A stretch of 13,327 nt of DNA from NCBI GenBank assembly GCA_036270095.1, contig DATBDE010000114.1, positions 1 to 13,327 on the forward strand, in the 5' to 3' direction. Below, piece after piece: positions 1-6,985 of this stretch. The stretch comes from DATBDE01 sp036270095. Its GTDB lineage: Bacteria; Actinomycetota; Thermoleophilia; Solirubrobacterales; Solirubrobacteraceae. The notes beneath the pieces were generated by a model. It did not search any database and was not told the origin of the DNA. It saw nothing but the letters and a program-made list of their open reading frames with translations. A program made the translations under genes and the position numbers. Each line of letters opens with the position of its first letter. The first letter of the stretch is position 1.

Positions 1-1205
1 GGGCCGAGAGCACGTCGGGCGGGTCGGACAGAGCCGGGAGATCGAGCCGCGGCTTGGACTCCCAGTCGAACGACCGCCCGATGTTGCGCGCGTACGCGTC
101 GCGCCGGGTCAGCGGCGACAGCCCGAAGCGGTACTCGATGAGCTTGAGGATCGACTCGAAGGCGAACACGTCGTGGCTGACGAACCGGCGCCGCGCGTAG
201 GGGGAGACCGCGACGGCGGGGATGCGGATCCCCAGCTGCCCGTAGTTCTGGGCCGGGTCGTTGGACGCGCGGACGTCCGGCACGGTGGGCGGCGCGACGT
301 GGTCGAAGAACCCGCCCCACTCGTCATAGACGATGAACAGCGCGCCGCGCTTCCACTGCGGCGACTCCATGAACGCGTGCACCACGTCGGCCATGTAGGC
401 CTGGCCGGTACGCACGTCGCCGTGCGGGTGCTCGTCCCCGGAGGTGCAGCCGCCCTCGTTCAGGAAGGACGCACGCGGCCCGAGCGCGCGAGCCCGGGCA
501 CGCCCCAGAACGCCGCCTCGATGCCCTTGGCCGCCAGCGCCGCGAAGATCGTCGTGTCCGGGAACCCGCCGCCGGACGGCAGCGAGTTGTCCTTGTTGCC
601 GTAGGACTGCGCCGCGTGCATGTACTCGCGGTTGGGATACGTCGGGGCCAGCAGCGAGCAGAAGAAGCGGTCGTAGGCGGTGAAGGCCTGGGCGGCGGCG
701 GGGATGAAGGGCAGGTCCTCCTGCGCGTAGTAGCCGACCGAGAACGCGTCGTTGTCGCCCGAGCGCAGGAAGCCGTCCATGGCGCCGCCGTTGACCTGGG
801 TGGGCCCGCCCTCCCACGAGTGGTCGGGGTCGTTGAAGGCGCAGCCCTGGGAAGTCGGGCGCCAAGCGGTGGGTGGCGAGCGTCTGCCCATCGTTCGTCG
901 TGTAGGCGAGTCCGTCTTGGCGGCCGTCGGCCCCGGGCAGCCAGCCCAGGGTCGAAGGACCGGTTCTCAATCATCAGCACCACGAAGGTGTCGACGGGGA
1001 GATTGCGCGGGGCGGGCAGCGGCGTGCGGCGCTGCCGGCTGGCCGCCTCGGCCACGAGCACGTCGGGCGACAGCACCGTCGCCATGCTCGCGGCCAGGCC
1101 CGCGGCCATCGCGGTGCGCTGCAGGAACTCGCGCCGGCGCAGGTACGCCTCGGGCGCGGCGCTGGCGAAGCGCTCCGTCGCTTCGGGATCGCGCTGGTCG
1201 TCCAT
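1..1205 (-). pseudogene. Tat-exported phosphoesterase (phospholipase C / acid phosphatase family), frame-broken and cut by the window edge
   Basis: The reading frame starts at ATG 1205 and runs off the left edge. The N-terminus (about residues 23-50) is a Tat signal: RRREFLQRT followed by an Ala/Met/Leu-rich stretch. Then comes VLMIENRSFD, the opening motif of the phosphoesterase family (PF04185), whose members cleave phospholipids or phosphomonoesters outside the membrane. Downstream pieces carry further family motifs: NDPDHSWEGG, SGDEHPHGDVRTGQAY, YDEWGGFFDHVAPPT and YGQLGIRIPAVAVSPYARR. They lie in three frames. After SFD (ends 951) about 5 nt are missing, removing the expected His-Tyr. 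One extra G sits in the GGG at 849-851. The frame changes again between 461 and 500, where I judge the protein also lacks a few dozen residues compared with relatives, by memory of the family. The family call is firm. Whether it is a pseudogene or a poorly sequenced gene is open. Confidence 0.85.
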
Positions 1206-1268
1206 GGGCCGACGGCGTTCTACCGCACCACGCCCCGCCCGTGTAGCAGTGGCTGTGAAAATGACGTG

Positions 1269-2015
1269 ATGGACCTCGGGCTGAAGGGCAAGATCGCGCT
1301 CGTCACCGGCGCCTCCAAGGGCCTCGGCCGCGCCACCGCCGAGGCGCTGATCGCCGAGGGCGCCCGCGTTGCCGTCAGTTCGCGATCGCGCGAGCGCATC
1401 GACGCCACGGCCCAGGCCATCGGCGCCGTCGGTGTCGTCCACGACTCCGGCGACCTCGACCACGCGGCTGCCCTGATCGACGCCGTCGAGGAGGCGCTCG
1501 GCCCGCTCGACGTGCTCGTGGTCAACACCGGCGGCCCGCCGGTGAACCCGGACTCGCTCGGCCACGAGCGCGAGGTCTGGGAGGCGACCTACCGCGAGCA
1601 CGTGCTCGCTCCGCTCGCGCTGGTCGAGCGGGCGCTGCCGGGCATGCGCGAGCGCGGGTTCGGGCGCGTGCTCAACGTGTCCTCGACCTCGACGGTCGAG
1701 CCCATCCCCGGGCTCGTGCTCTCCAGCGCCCACCGCGCCGCACTGCTCACGACGTTCAAGACCCTGGCCGCCGAGGTCGCCGCCGACGGCGTCACGCTCA
1801 ACACCCTCATGCCCGGGCGCTTCGGCACCGACCGCCTCTACGCGACCATCGGTGGGCGCGAGAACGCCGAGGCAGCCGCGGCCGACATCCCGGCCCGGCG
1901 CCTGGGCCGGCCGGAGGAGTTCGCCGCCGCAGCGGCCTTCCTGTGCTCGACCCGCGCCGCCTACATCAGCGGGACGGCGCTGCGCGTCGACGGCGGCCTC
2001 ACGCGGTCGGCGTGA
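1269..2015 (+). CDS. SDR-family oxidoreductase with atypical active site (FabG-like)
   Basis: A 248-residue Rossmann-fold protein of the short-chain dehydrogenase/reductase family. The dinucleotide-binding motif TGASKGLG is at residues 13-20. The usual NNAG is replaced by NTGG (86-89). The active-site strand has NVSSTST (136-142). The catalytic Tyr-x-x-x-Lys is replaced: the aligned segment reads LSSAHRAAL, so Tyr becomes Ser152 and Lys becomes Arg156. This change occurs in a known FabG-like subgroup, so the protein may not catalyse standard Tyr-dependent hydride transfer. The C-terminal half (RLGRPEEFAAAAAFLCS, GTALRVDGGL) is typical of the family. Start: ATG 1269 gives the natural MDLGLKGKIALVTG opening; a GTG lies one codon upstream at 1266. 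The gene is divergent from the broken phosphoesterase (63-nt gap), and its 3' end overlaps the convergent DUF4239 gene by 17 nt. Substrate unknown. Confidence 0.88.
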   Translation: MDLGLKGKIALVTGASKGLGRATAEALIAEGARVAVSSRSRERIDATAQAIGAVGVVHDSGDLDHAAALIDAVEEALGPLDVLVVNTGGPPVNPDSLGHEREVWEATYREHVLAPLALVERALPGMRERGFGRVLNVSSTSTVEPIPGLVLSSAHRAALLTTFKTLAAEVAADGVTLNTLMPGRFGTDRLYATIGGRENAEAAAADIPARRLGRPEEFAAAAAFLCSTRAAYISGTALRVDGGLTRSA

Positions 2016-2844
2016 GCGGCTGGCCCTGCGCGGTGCAGGGCGGCCGGGTGGCCCGTTCGGACGGGCGGGCGGCCAGGGTGACCAGCGTCCGCCGCATCGC
2101 GTCGGGCTTGATCGACCCGCCATGGTCAGCGTAAGGGTCGTCGAAGAACTTGATCATGACAAGCCCGGCCACGAGCATCGTCGTCACCGAGAGCATCAGC
2201 GTCGCCTGCACGAAGGCGCGCTCACCGCGGTCGGCGAACAGGGTCACGAAGCCCACGACGACGACCGAGCCGATGATGAGCAGCGCCCACACCAGCCCTG
2301 GCACCAGCGGCTCCGCTTCCTGCAGGCGCCCGCGGCGTCCCTCCAGCGCCTGGGCGGTCAAGGCGATCCAGTTGTCGTCGGCGCTCTGCTCCTTGGGTGT
2401 GGTCGGGTGGCTGTCGTCGAAGGTCGCGTCCAAGCGGTCGATCCAGTCCTGGACCCGCGGACTGGAGTGGCCGTCCTCCATGGCCGGCCACTCGTCCGCC
2501 ACCACCGCCCGGCCGTAGCAGGCCAGCTCGCCGTGCAGCAGGGTCTGCGCCGGCTGCGGGAACGAGTCGGCGTCGTGGTAGAGCGCGGTGATCGCGGTGG
2601 CCTCCTGCTCGGCCGCGGTGCGGGCCGAGTTGTAGCTCTGGAACGCCAGCAGGAACACGAAGGCCAGCAGCACCGCGTAGGCCGTCCCGGCGACCGTGAA
2701 CACGCCCGCCGCCTGCTGGGTGTCGCGGAAGTAGCTCCCCTCCGGCGCCACGCGCCGCAACAGCAGCATCGCGGTCACCGTGACGGCGTTGATGAGGACG
2801 AGCACGAGGATCGCGACGGCCGGGCTCATGCGGGCCGGGACCAT
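1999..2844 (-). CDS. DUF4239 (bestrophin-like) membrane protein
   Basis: A 281-residue protein with the DUF4239 layout: two N-terminal membrane segments (about residues 8-29 and 47-68), a soluble middle rich in acidic residues and Trp (about 75-180), and two further membrane segments (about 183-203 and 212-231). The sequence after the second helix (FQSYNSARTAAEQEATAITALYH) matches the conserved region of the family, as I remember it. The family resembles bestrophin anion channels, but no function is established. Start is uncertain: ATG 2844 (MVPARMSP) or ATG 2829 (MSPAVAIL, 276 residues). Neither has a clear ribosome binding site. It is divergent from the sigma-factor gene across only 45 nt and overlaps the convergent SDR gene by 17 nt. 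Confidence 0.8.
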   Translation of the reverse strand: MVPARMSPAVAILVLVLINAVTVTAMLLLRRVAPEGSYFRDTQQAAGVFTVAGTAYAVLLAFVFLLAFQSYNSARTAAEQEATAITALYHDADSFPQPAQTLLHGELACYGRAVVADEWPAMEDGHSSPRVQDWIDRLDATFDDSHPTTPKEQSADDNWIALTAQALEGRRGRLQEAEPLVPGLVWALLIIGSVVVVGFVTLFADRGERAFVQATLMLSVTTMLVAGLVMIKFFDDPYADHGGSIKPDAMRRTLVTLAARPSERATRPPCTAQGQPLTPTA

Positions 2845-2852
2845 ATCCCGGT

Positions 2853-2878
2853 GCGTGACCGTCCCGGCCCCCGGGTAA
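2853..2878 (+). promoter_or_regulatory. Candidate stress-sigma promoter for the sigma-factor gene
   Basis: GCGT at 2853-2856, then 16 nt, then GGGTAA at 2873-2878, ending 11 nt before the sigma ATG at 2890. This resembles the GNNT-N14/16-GGGTAY promoters known for SigB/SigF-type stress sigma factors in actinobacteria; the last base departs from consensus. Transcription would start close to the ATG, implying a very short or absent leader, which fits the lack of a clear Shine-Dalgarno sequence. The same element with the same spacing lies upstream of the DUF892 gene. GC-rich sequence makes chance matches possible. Confidence 0.35.
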
Positions 2879-2889
2879 CCCGACGGGGG

Positions 2890-3948
2890 ATGAGTACACC
2901 CTTGATCCAACCCGAGCTGCTCGCGCTGCACGACCGGGGGCGCGACCAGGGCTGCCTGAACGCCTCCGAGGTGGACGAGATCGTGCGCCCGCTCGAACTC
3001 GAGACCGACGAGCTCGACGCCTTCTACGAGCAGCTCGAGGAGCACGGCATCGACGTCACCGACGACTGCGCCCGGGAGCGCCCGGAGCAGGCCGCGTACA
3101 CGATCGCCGACCTCAGCCACCACACCACCGACGCGCTCTCGCTCTTCCTCAACGAGGCGGGGCGTTGGCCGCTGCTGACCCCCAAGGAGGAGATCGAGCT
3201 GGCCAAGCGCCTCGAGCGCGGCGACCTCGCCGCCAAGGAGCGCATGATCAACGCCAACCTGCGCCTCGTCGTGTCGCTGGCCCGCAAGTACCAGGGCGTC
3301 GGCGACCTGTCGCTGCTCGACCTGATCCAGGAGGGCATCCTCGGCCTTATCCGCGCTGTGGAGAAGTTCGACTGGCGCAAGGGGTTCCGGTTCTCCACCT
3401 ACGCGACGCTGTGGATCCGCCAGGCCATCCAGCGCGGGCTGGCCGACCGCGGCCGGAGCATCCGCCTGCCTGTCAACGTGGCCCAGCGCGAGCGCAAGAT
3501 CGCCAAGGCCGAGCGCGAGCTCTCGGCCCGCCTCGGGCGCGAGCCCACCGTCGACGAGATCGCCGACGCGACCGAGCTCGAGCCGTCCGCGATCGAGGAG
3601 ATGCGTGAGGCCTCGCGCGTCGTCGCCTCGCTCGACCGCCCGGTGGGCGAGGAGGGCGACGCCGCGCTGGGCGACCTGCTGCCCTCCGACATCGCCCCGC
3701 CGGCCGAGGAGGTCGAGGTCGTCCTGCGCGAGCAGGCCGTCCGCGAGACCGTCGCCGCGCTGCCCGAGCGCGAGCGCGAGGTCATCAAGCTCCGCTACGG
3801 TCTCAACGGCGACAAGAACCCCCAGCCGCTCACCACCGTGGGCGAGAAGCTGGGGGTGTCCCCCGAGCGCGTGCGCCAGATCGAGGAGCGCGCGCTCGCC
3901 CACCTCGCGCTCCGCCGCGAGATGCAGGCGTTGCGCGAGGCGGCGTAG
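2890..3948 (+). CDS. RNA polymerase sigma-70 factor (RpoD/group 1-2 type)
   Basis: A 352-residue sigma factor that directs RNA polymerase to promoters. An N-terminal region 1.1-like segment lies at about residues 8-58, ending QLEEHGIDVTDD. Region 1.2 is at about 82-115 (DALSLFLNEAGRWPLLT). Region 2 is at 116-186, with NLRLVVSLARKY, DLIQEGILGLIRAVEKFD and FSTYATLWIRQAI. Region 3 is at about 190-270, and region 4 at 285-345 with the helix-turn-helix TTVGEKLGVSPERVRQIEERA. Region 3 starts with RSIRLPVNVAQRERKI rather than the usual housekeeping TIRIPVHM, and the C-terminus lacks the typical primary-sigma ending. I therefore favour a second, group 2-like factor over the housekeeping one. ATG 2890 begins the conserved protein; in-frame coding potential further upstream is a shadow of the opposite strand. 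It converges on the DUF892 gene, with only 9 nt between stop codons. Confidence 0.93.
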   Translation: MSTPLIQPELLALHDRGRDQGCLNASEVDEIVRPLELETDELDAFYEQLEEHGIDVTDDCARERPEQAAYTIADLSHHTTDALSLFLNEAGRWPLLTPKEEIELAKRLERGDLAAKERMINANLRLVVSLARKYQGVGDLSLLDLIQEGILGLIRAVEKFDWRKGFRFSTYATLWIRQAIQRGLADRGRSIRLPVNVAQRERKIAKAERELSARLGREPTVDEIADATELEPSAIEEMREASRVVASLDRPVGEEGDAALGDLLPSDIAPPAEEVEVVLREQAVRETVAALPEREREVIKLRYGLNGDKNPQPLTTVGEKLGVSPERVRQIEERALAHLALRREMQALREAA

Positions 3949-3960
3949 GCGCGGCGCCTA
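3946..3960. repeat. Palindrome containing the stop codons of two convergent genes
   Basis: The sequence TAGGCGC-G-GCGCCTA is a perfect inverted repeat with 7-base arms around one central base. Its left end is the TAG stop of the sigma gene (3946-3948). Its right end, read on the other strand, is the TAG stop of the DUF892 gene (3960-3958). As RNA it could fold as a short hairpin from either direction (5 pairs, 5-nt loop). No U-run follows, so a termination role is only a guess. Confidence 0.45.
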
Positions 3961-4620
3961 GCTGCGGCTGCGCGCCCGCGTGGCCGAGCGGCGGGCGCTG
4001 GTGCCCCCGCGCGTGCGCGTGGAGCGCGAGCGGCTGCTGCTCGAGCGGCGCCGGCGGGTCGTCGACGCGGAGCGGCGCTCGGCGGCGGGGATCTGGTCGC
4101 GGACGACCGCCTTGGTCAGCGTCGGGATTTGCTTCTGCAGGAACGCGGCCATGCGCTCCTCGTCGCGCCGGATCGTGCGCGCGAGCTTGGCCGTCTCGGT
4201 GTCGCCCACCTCGGCCGCGAGCGTCTCGATCGCGGTGTAGGCGGCGATCTCGGCCGCCTCCTCGACGTACTCGTCCTTGGCGTTCTTCAGCAGCTTCTCG
4301 CTCTCGCTCGTGCCGCGCAGCGCGTCGAGCGGGCCCTGGGCGAGCGCTAGCGCCTTGCCGAACACGCTGGAGAACGTCGTCGTGGTGTCGATCGCCGCGT
4401 CCGGCACCGCCGAGCCCAGCTGCTTGATGCGGCGCTCGACCTGGCGCGCGTGCTGGCGCGTTTCGGTGAGGTGCTGCTGGAGCCGCTTCTTGTACGGCGG
4501 CCGGTTCGTCATGCCGATGTGCGCCTGCAGCGCCGTCTCGAGCTGGCGCTCCTTCGCGTAGGCCTCGATCAGGTACTGCACGAGCTTCAGGTCACGTTGG
4601 GTGAGGTCCTTGTCGGCCAT
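3958..4620 (-). CDS. DUF892 / YciF-type ferritin-like protein with Arg/Ser-rich C-terminal tail
   Basis: A 220-residue, largely helical protein. Residues 1-180 resemble the DUF892 family (PF05974; YciE/YciF, ferritin-like four-helix proteins linked to stress). The segments QRDLKLVQYLIEAYAKE, LTETRQHARQVERRIKQLG, EYVEEAAEIAAYTAIETLA and LARTIRRDEERMAAFLQKQIP match the four helices, with Glu and His residues placed as in di-metal proteins. Metal binding is not shown. Residues 182-220 form a tail with 15 Arg and 12 Ser and no acidic residue, absent from classical YciF. It could bind DNA, RNA or membranes. ATG 4620 is supported by AAAAAGGAG ending 9 nt upstream. A possible stress-sigma promoter lies at 4665-4690. 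It is convergent with the sigma gene and divergent from the channel gene. Confidence 0.82.
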   Translation of the reverse strand: MADKDLTQRDLKLVQYLIEAYAKERQLETALQAHIGMTNRPPYKKRLQQHLTETRQHARQVERRIKQLGSAVPDAAIDTTTTFSSVFGKALALAQGPLDALRGTSESEKLLKNAKDEYVEEAAEIAAYTAIETLAAEVGDTETAKLARTIRRDEERMAAFLQKQIPTLTKAVVRDQIPAAERRSASTTRRRRSSSSRSRSTRTRGGTSARRSATRARSRS

Positions 4621-4664
4621 GTGATGGCGCTCCTTTTTCGCTTTCTCGGTGGTTCGTGTTTGCG

Positions 4665-4690
4665 CTACCCCGGGCGTCGGCTTTCAACGC
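4665..4690 (-). promoter_or_regulatory. Candidate stress-sigma promoter for the DUF892 gene
   Basis: Read on the minus strand: GCGT (4690-4687), 16 nt, then GGGTAG (4670-4665). This is the same arrangement and spacing as upstream of the sigma gene. Transcription would start near 4658, leaving a leader of about 38 nt that includes the AAAAAGGAG ribosome binding site before ATG 4620. The match to the GNNT-N14/16-GGGTAY stress-promoter pattern is imperfect at the last base. The geometry is sensible for a real promoter; the assignment to a particular sigma factor is inference. Confidence 0.35.
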
Positions 4691-4709
4691 GCCAGTAGGG
4701 TCGGGCGCG

Positions 4710-5444
4710 ATGGGGCGTCGCGACCTGATCCGGAGCCTGCAGGGAAGCCATCGCTACGGAGTGGTTCTCGTCGCGATGGTCATCCCGATCGCGTACTCGC
4801 TGGCGGTCCCGGACAAGATGGGCTGGAACCGCGCCTTCACCGTGGTGCTGTTCGGCGCCGCGATCATGATCAGCCTCATCGTGGCCCAGGCGCGCCCGCG
4901 CGTGAAACACATCGCGGCGATCCTGCTCGTGGTCGTCGTCGTGACCGCGGTACTCGACGCGATCACCGGCTCCAAGGCCCTGGGCGGTGTCTCGCGCGGG
5001 ATCGTGGGGTTCATGATCGCCCTGGCCCCGCTTACCCTTGCCCGCGGCGTCACCCGCCACCTGCGCCAGGAGGGCCGGGTCACGCTCGACGCCGTGTTCG
5101 GCGCCGTCGCCATCTACCTCATGCTCGGGGCGATGTTCGCGAGCATCGACGCCGCGGTGGGCGCGCTCTCCCCGAGCGGGTTCTTCGCCCAGTCCGAGAA
5201 CCCGAGCTTCGAGACCTACCTCTACTTCAGCTACACCACGCTCGCGACCGTCGGCTACGGCGACTTCACCCCCGGGCCCTCGCTGGCGCGCGCCCTCGCG
5301 ATCACCGAGGCGCTTGCCGGTCAGCTCTACCTGGTGACCGTGGTTGCGGTGCTCGTCTCCAACATCGGGCGTCGGCCGCGAGGGCCCGGAGGCACGATGG
5401 TCAGCGAGGACGAAGCTCCTGACCTGCCTCCTCGGCGTCCGTGA
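4710..5444 (+). CDS. Potassium-channel-like membrane protein (Ion_trans_2 pore)
   Basis: A 244-residue membrane protein. Hydrophobic segments lie at about residues 17-33, 43-60, 67-86, 97-112, 125-148 and 198-218. Between the last two is a pore loop, FETYLYFSYTTLATVGYGDFTP, with the potassium selectivity filter TVGYGD at 180-185. The family (PF07885) forms tetrameric channels passing K+ across the cytoplasmic membrane. The fourth segment is not followed by an Arg ladder, so I see no voltage sensor. The C-terminus is a short polar tail ending DLPPRRP, with no RCK/TrkA nucleotide-binding domain. ATG 4710 starts MGRRDLIRSL. An upstream in-frame ATG at 4656 would add an unlikely peptide and place the start inside the DUF892 promoter region. 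TAGGGT at 4696-4701 could be a -10 element of a leaderless transcript. The last 44 nt overlap the 59-residue gene on the other strand. Confidence 0.88.
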   Translation: MGRRDLIRSLQGSHRYGVVLVAMVIPIAYSLAVPDKMGWNRAFTVVLFGAAIMISLIVAQARPRVKHIAAILLVVVVVTAVLDAITGSKALGGVSRGIVGFMIALAPLTLARGVTRHLRQEGRVTLDAVFGAVAIYLMLGAMFASIDAAVGALSPSGFFAQSENPSFETYLYFSYTTLATVGYGDFTPGPSLARALAITEALAGQLYLVTVVAVLVSNIGRRPRGPGGTMVSEDEAPDLPPRRP

Positions 5445-5580
5445 GCGCCCACCCGAGGCGCTCGATCAGCTGGGCCGAGAAGTGGTCGCTCTCGAGGTCG
5501 CGCCGGTCGACGCGCTCGGTATGGATGGGCGTGCTCACGCCCCCGTCGGCGCGGTCCGCGGTGACCAGGATGTAGGCCAT
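5401..5580 (-). CDS. Small hypothetical protein, 59 residues
   Basis: An unrecognised short gene, from MAYILVTADRAD to EEAGQELRPR. ATG 5580 is preceded by a perfect AGGAGG (5591-5586) with 5 nt spacing, the strongest ribosome binding site in the window after that of the last gene. This is my main evidence that it is translated. The protein is soluble and rich in acidic residues and Arg, with an amphipathic stretch HFSAQLIERLGWALTDAEE. No Cys, no membrane segment, no signal peptide. It overlaps the 3' end of the channel gene by 44 nt on the opposite strand and lies 94 nt downstream of the acyl-CoA dehydrogenase on the same strand. Function unknown. Confidence 0.6.
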   Translation of the reverse strand: MAYILVTADRADGGVSTPIHTERVDRRDLESDHFSAQLIERLGWALTDAEEAGQELRPR

Positions 5581-5674
5581 CTCGTCCTCCTGATGGGGTG
5601 GGGGAAACGGTCCGCTGCACCGTCGCCGCGGAAGCTAAGCCTGGTGTAACGATCCCGTTGACCCGCCGGCGCCA

Positions 5675-6958
5675 TTAACGAATCTGCAACCCCGAGATGG
5701 CCCGGCTGATGACCAGCCGCTGGATCTCCGACGTGCCCTCGAAGATCGTGTAGATCTTCGCGTCGCGGTGCATCCGCTCGACCGGGTACTCGCGCGTGTA
5801 GCCGTTGCCGCCGAGGATCTGGATCGCGCGCTCGGTGGCCCACACCGCCACCTCGCCGGCCTTGAGCTTGCTCATCGAGCCCTCAGCCGCCTCGAAGGGC
5901 TTGCCGGTCCGGCCCATCCACGACGCGCGCCAGACCAGCAGCCGCGCCGCGTCGATCTCCATCTTCATGTCGGCGAGCGCGAACGCGATGGCCTGGTTCT
6001 CGATGATCCTGCGGCCGAACTGCTCGCGCTCCTTGGCGTAGTCGAGCGCGTACTCGTAGGCGGCGCGGGCGATCCCGAGGGCCTGGGCGCCGACGGTCGG
6101 GCGGCTGACCTCGAAGGTCGACATCGCGGCCTGCCTGCGTGCACGCGTGCCCTCGCGGGCGCGCGCCATGCGCTCGTCGAGCTTCTCCTTGCCGCCGAGC
6201 AGGCAGCCGCCGGGGATGCGGCAGTCGTCGAGGAAGACGTCGGCCGTGTGCGACGCGCGCAGTCCGTGCTTGAGCACCTTCGTCCCCATCTCGAGGCCCT
6301 TCGTGTCGGGCGGGACCACGAACGCGGCCTGGCCGCGGGCGCGGAGCTCCGGGTCGACCGAGGCGACGATCACGTGGACGTTGGCGATGCCGCCGTTGGT
6401 GGCCCATGCCTTCTGGCCGTTGAGGACCCACTCGTCGGCGGCCTCGTCGTAGCGGGCGCGGGTGCGCAGCGAGGAGACGTCGGAGCCGGCGCGGGGCTCG
6501 GACACGCAGAAGGCGCCGACCTTGGGATCGTCGGGCGTGCCGTAGCACTGGGGCACCCACTCGGCCAGCTGCTCGGGCGTGCCGGCCGAGAAGATGCCCG
6601 CGGCGGCCAGCGTCGTGCCCATGATGGCCATGCCGATCCCGGCGTCGCCCCAGAACAGCTCCTCGTTGACGATGGGCAGGGTCAGCCCGGTCGGGTCGGC
6701 ATAGAACTGGGCCAGTCCCTCGAAGCCGTAGAGACCGATCTTCGCCGCCTCGCCGATGACCGGCCACGGCGTCTGCTCCTTCTCGTCCCACTCGTGCGCG
6801 GCCGGGCGCACCACCCCCTCCGCGAACCCGTGGACCCAGTCGCGGATGTCGCGCTGGTCCTGGCTGAGCTCGAGGGAGAAGCTCTCGGAGGGCTCCCCGG
6901 CCGCGGTCAGCTCGCCGACGTCGACGTCGGTTGCTGTCGTCGATTCCATGCCGGCCAT
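5675..6958 (-). CDS. Acyl-CoA dehydrogenase
   Basis: A 427-residue FAD-dependent acyl-CoA dehydrogenase, which introduces an alpha,beta double bond into an acyl-CoA and passes electrons to ETF. The domains occur in order: an N-terminal helical domain (about residues 28-145), a middle beta domain with the flavin-contact motif AFCVSEPRAGSD (149-160) and WVLNGQKAWATNG (177-189), and a C-terminal helical domain from about 285. The C-terminal domain holds YAKEREQFGRRI, QILGGNGYTREYPVERMHRDAK and the catalytic-base motif IFEGTSEIQ, with Glu407 where SCAD/MCAD-type enzymes have their base. A charged segment (KEKLDERMARAREGTRARR, 257-275) lies between the beta and C-terminal domains. Start: ATG 6958 or the second ATG at 6949; neither has a clear ribosome binding site. 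It lies 27 nt after DUF899 on the same strand, probably the same transcript. The substrate cannot be told. A role with the badH/badI-like genes about 5 kb away is possible but unproven. Confidence 0.93.
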   Translation of the reverse strand: MAGMESTTATDVDVGELTAAGEPSESFSLELSQDQRDIRDWVHGFAEGVVRPAAHEWDEKEQTPWPVIGEAAKIGLYGFEGLAQFYADPTGLTLPIVNEELFWGDAGIGMAIMGTTLAAAGIFSAGTPEQLAEWVPQCYGTPDDPKVGAFCVSEPRAGSDVSSLRTRARYDEAADEWVLNGQKAWATNGGIANVHVIVASVDPELRARGQAAFVVPPDTKGLEMGTKVLKHGLRASHTADVFLDDCRIPGGCLLGGKEKLDERMARAREGTRARRQAAMSTFEVSRPTVGAQALGIARAAYEYALDYAKEREQFGRRIIENQAIAFALADMKMEIDAARLLVWRASWMGRTGKPFEAAEGSMSKLKAGEVAVWATERAIQILGGNGYTREYPVERMHRDAKIYTIFEGTSEIQRLVISRAISGLQIR

Positions 6959-6966
6959 TGTTGCAT

Positions 6967-6981
6967 CGATTCGTGTAATCG
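6967..6981. promoter_or_regulatory. Small inverted repeat in the DUF899 / acyl-CoA dehydrogenase gap
   Basis: CGATT-CGTGT-AATCG, arms of 5 bases around 5, lies in the 27-nt gap before the acyl-CoA dehydrogenase start. It is AT-rich against the background. It could be an operator half-site pair or a small RNA hairpin; the size is too small for confidence. Confidence 0.2.
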
Positions 6982-6985
6982 TGGG

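Noticed and set aside
1220..2123. Long minus-strand open frame extending the phosphoesterase N-terminus upstream through the SDR gene
   Set aside because: It is the antisense shadow of the SDR gene; the phosphoesterase begins at ATG 1205 with a clear Tat signal.
2850..3903. Long minus-strand frame opposite the sigma gene, fused in frame to the DUF4239 gene
   Set aside because: Its composition is a Leu/Gly/Ala/Arg-rich shadow of a strongly conserved sigma factor. Real DUF4239 sequence starts only at about 2844.
4656..4709. Earlier ATG for the potassium-channel gene
   Set aside because: It would add an unsupported peptide and overlap the DUF892 promoter region; ATG 4710 starts a normal channel N-terminus.
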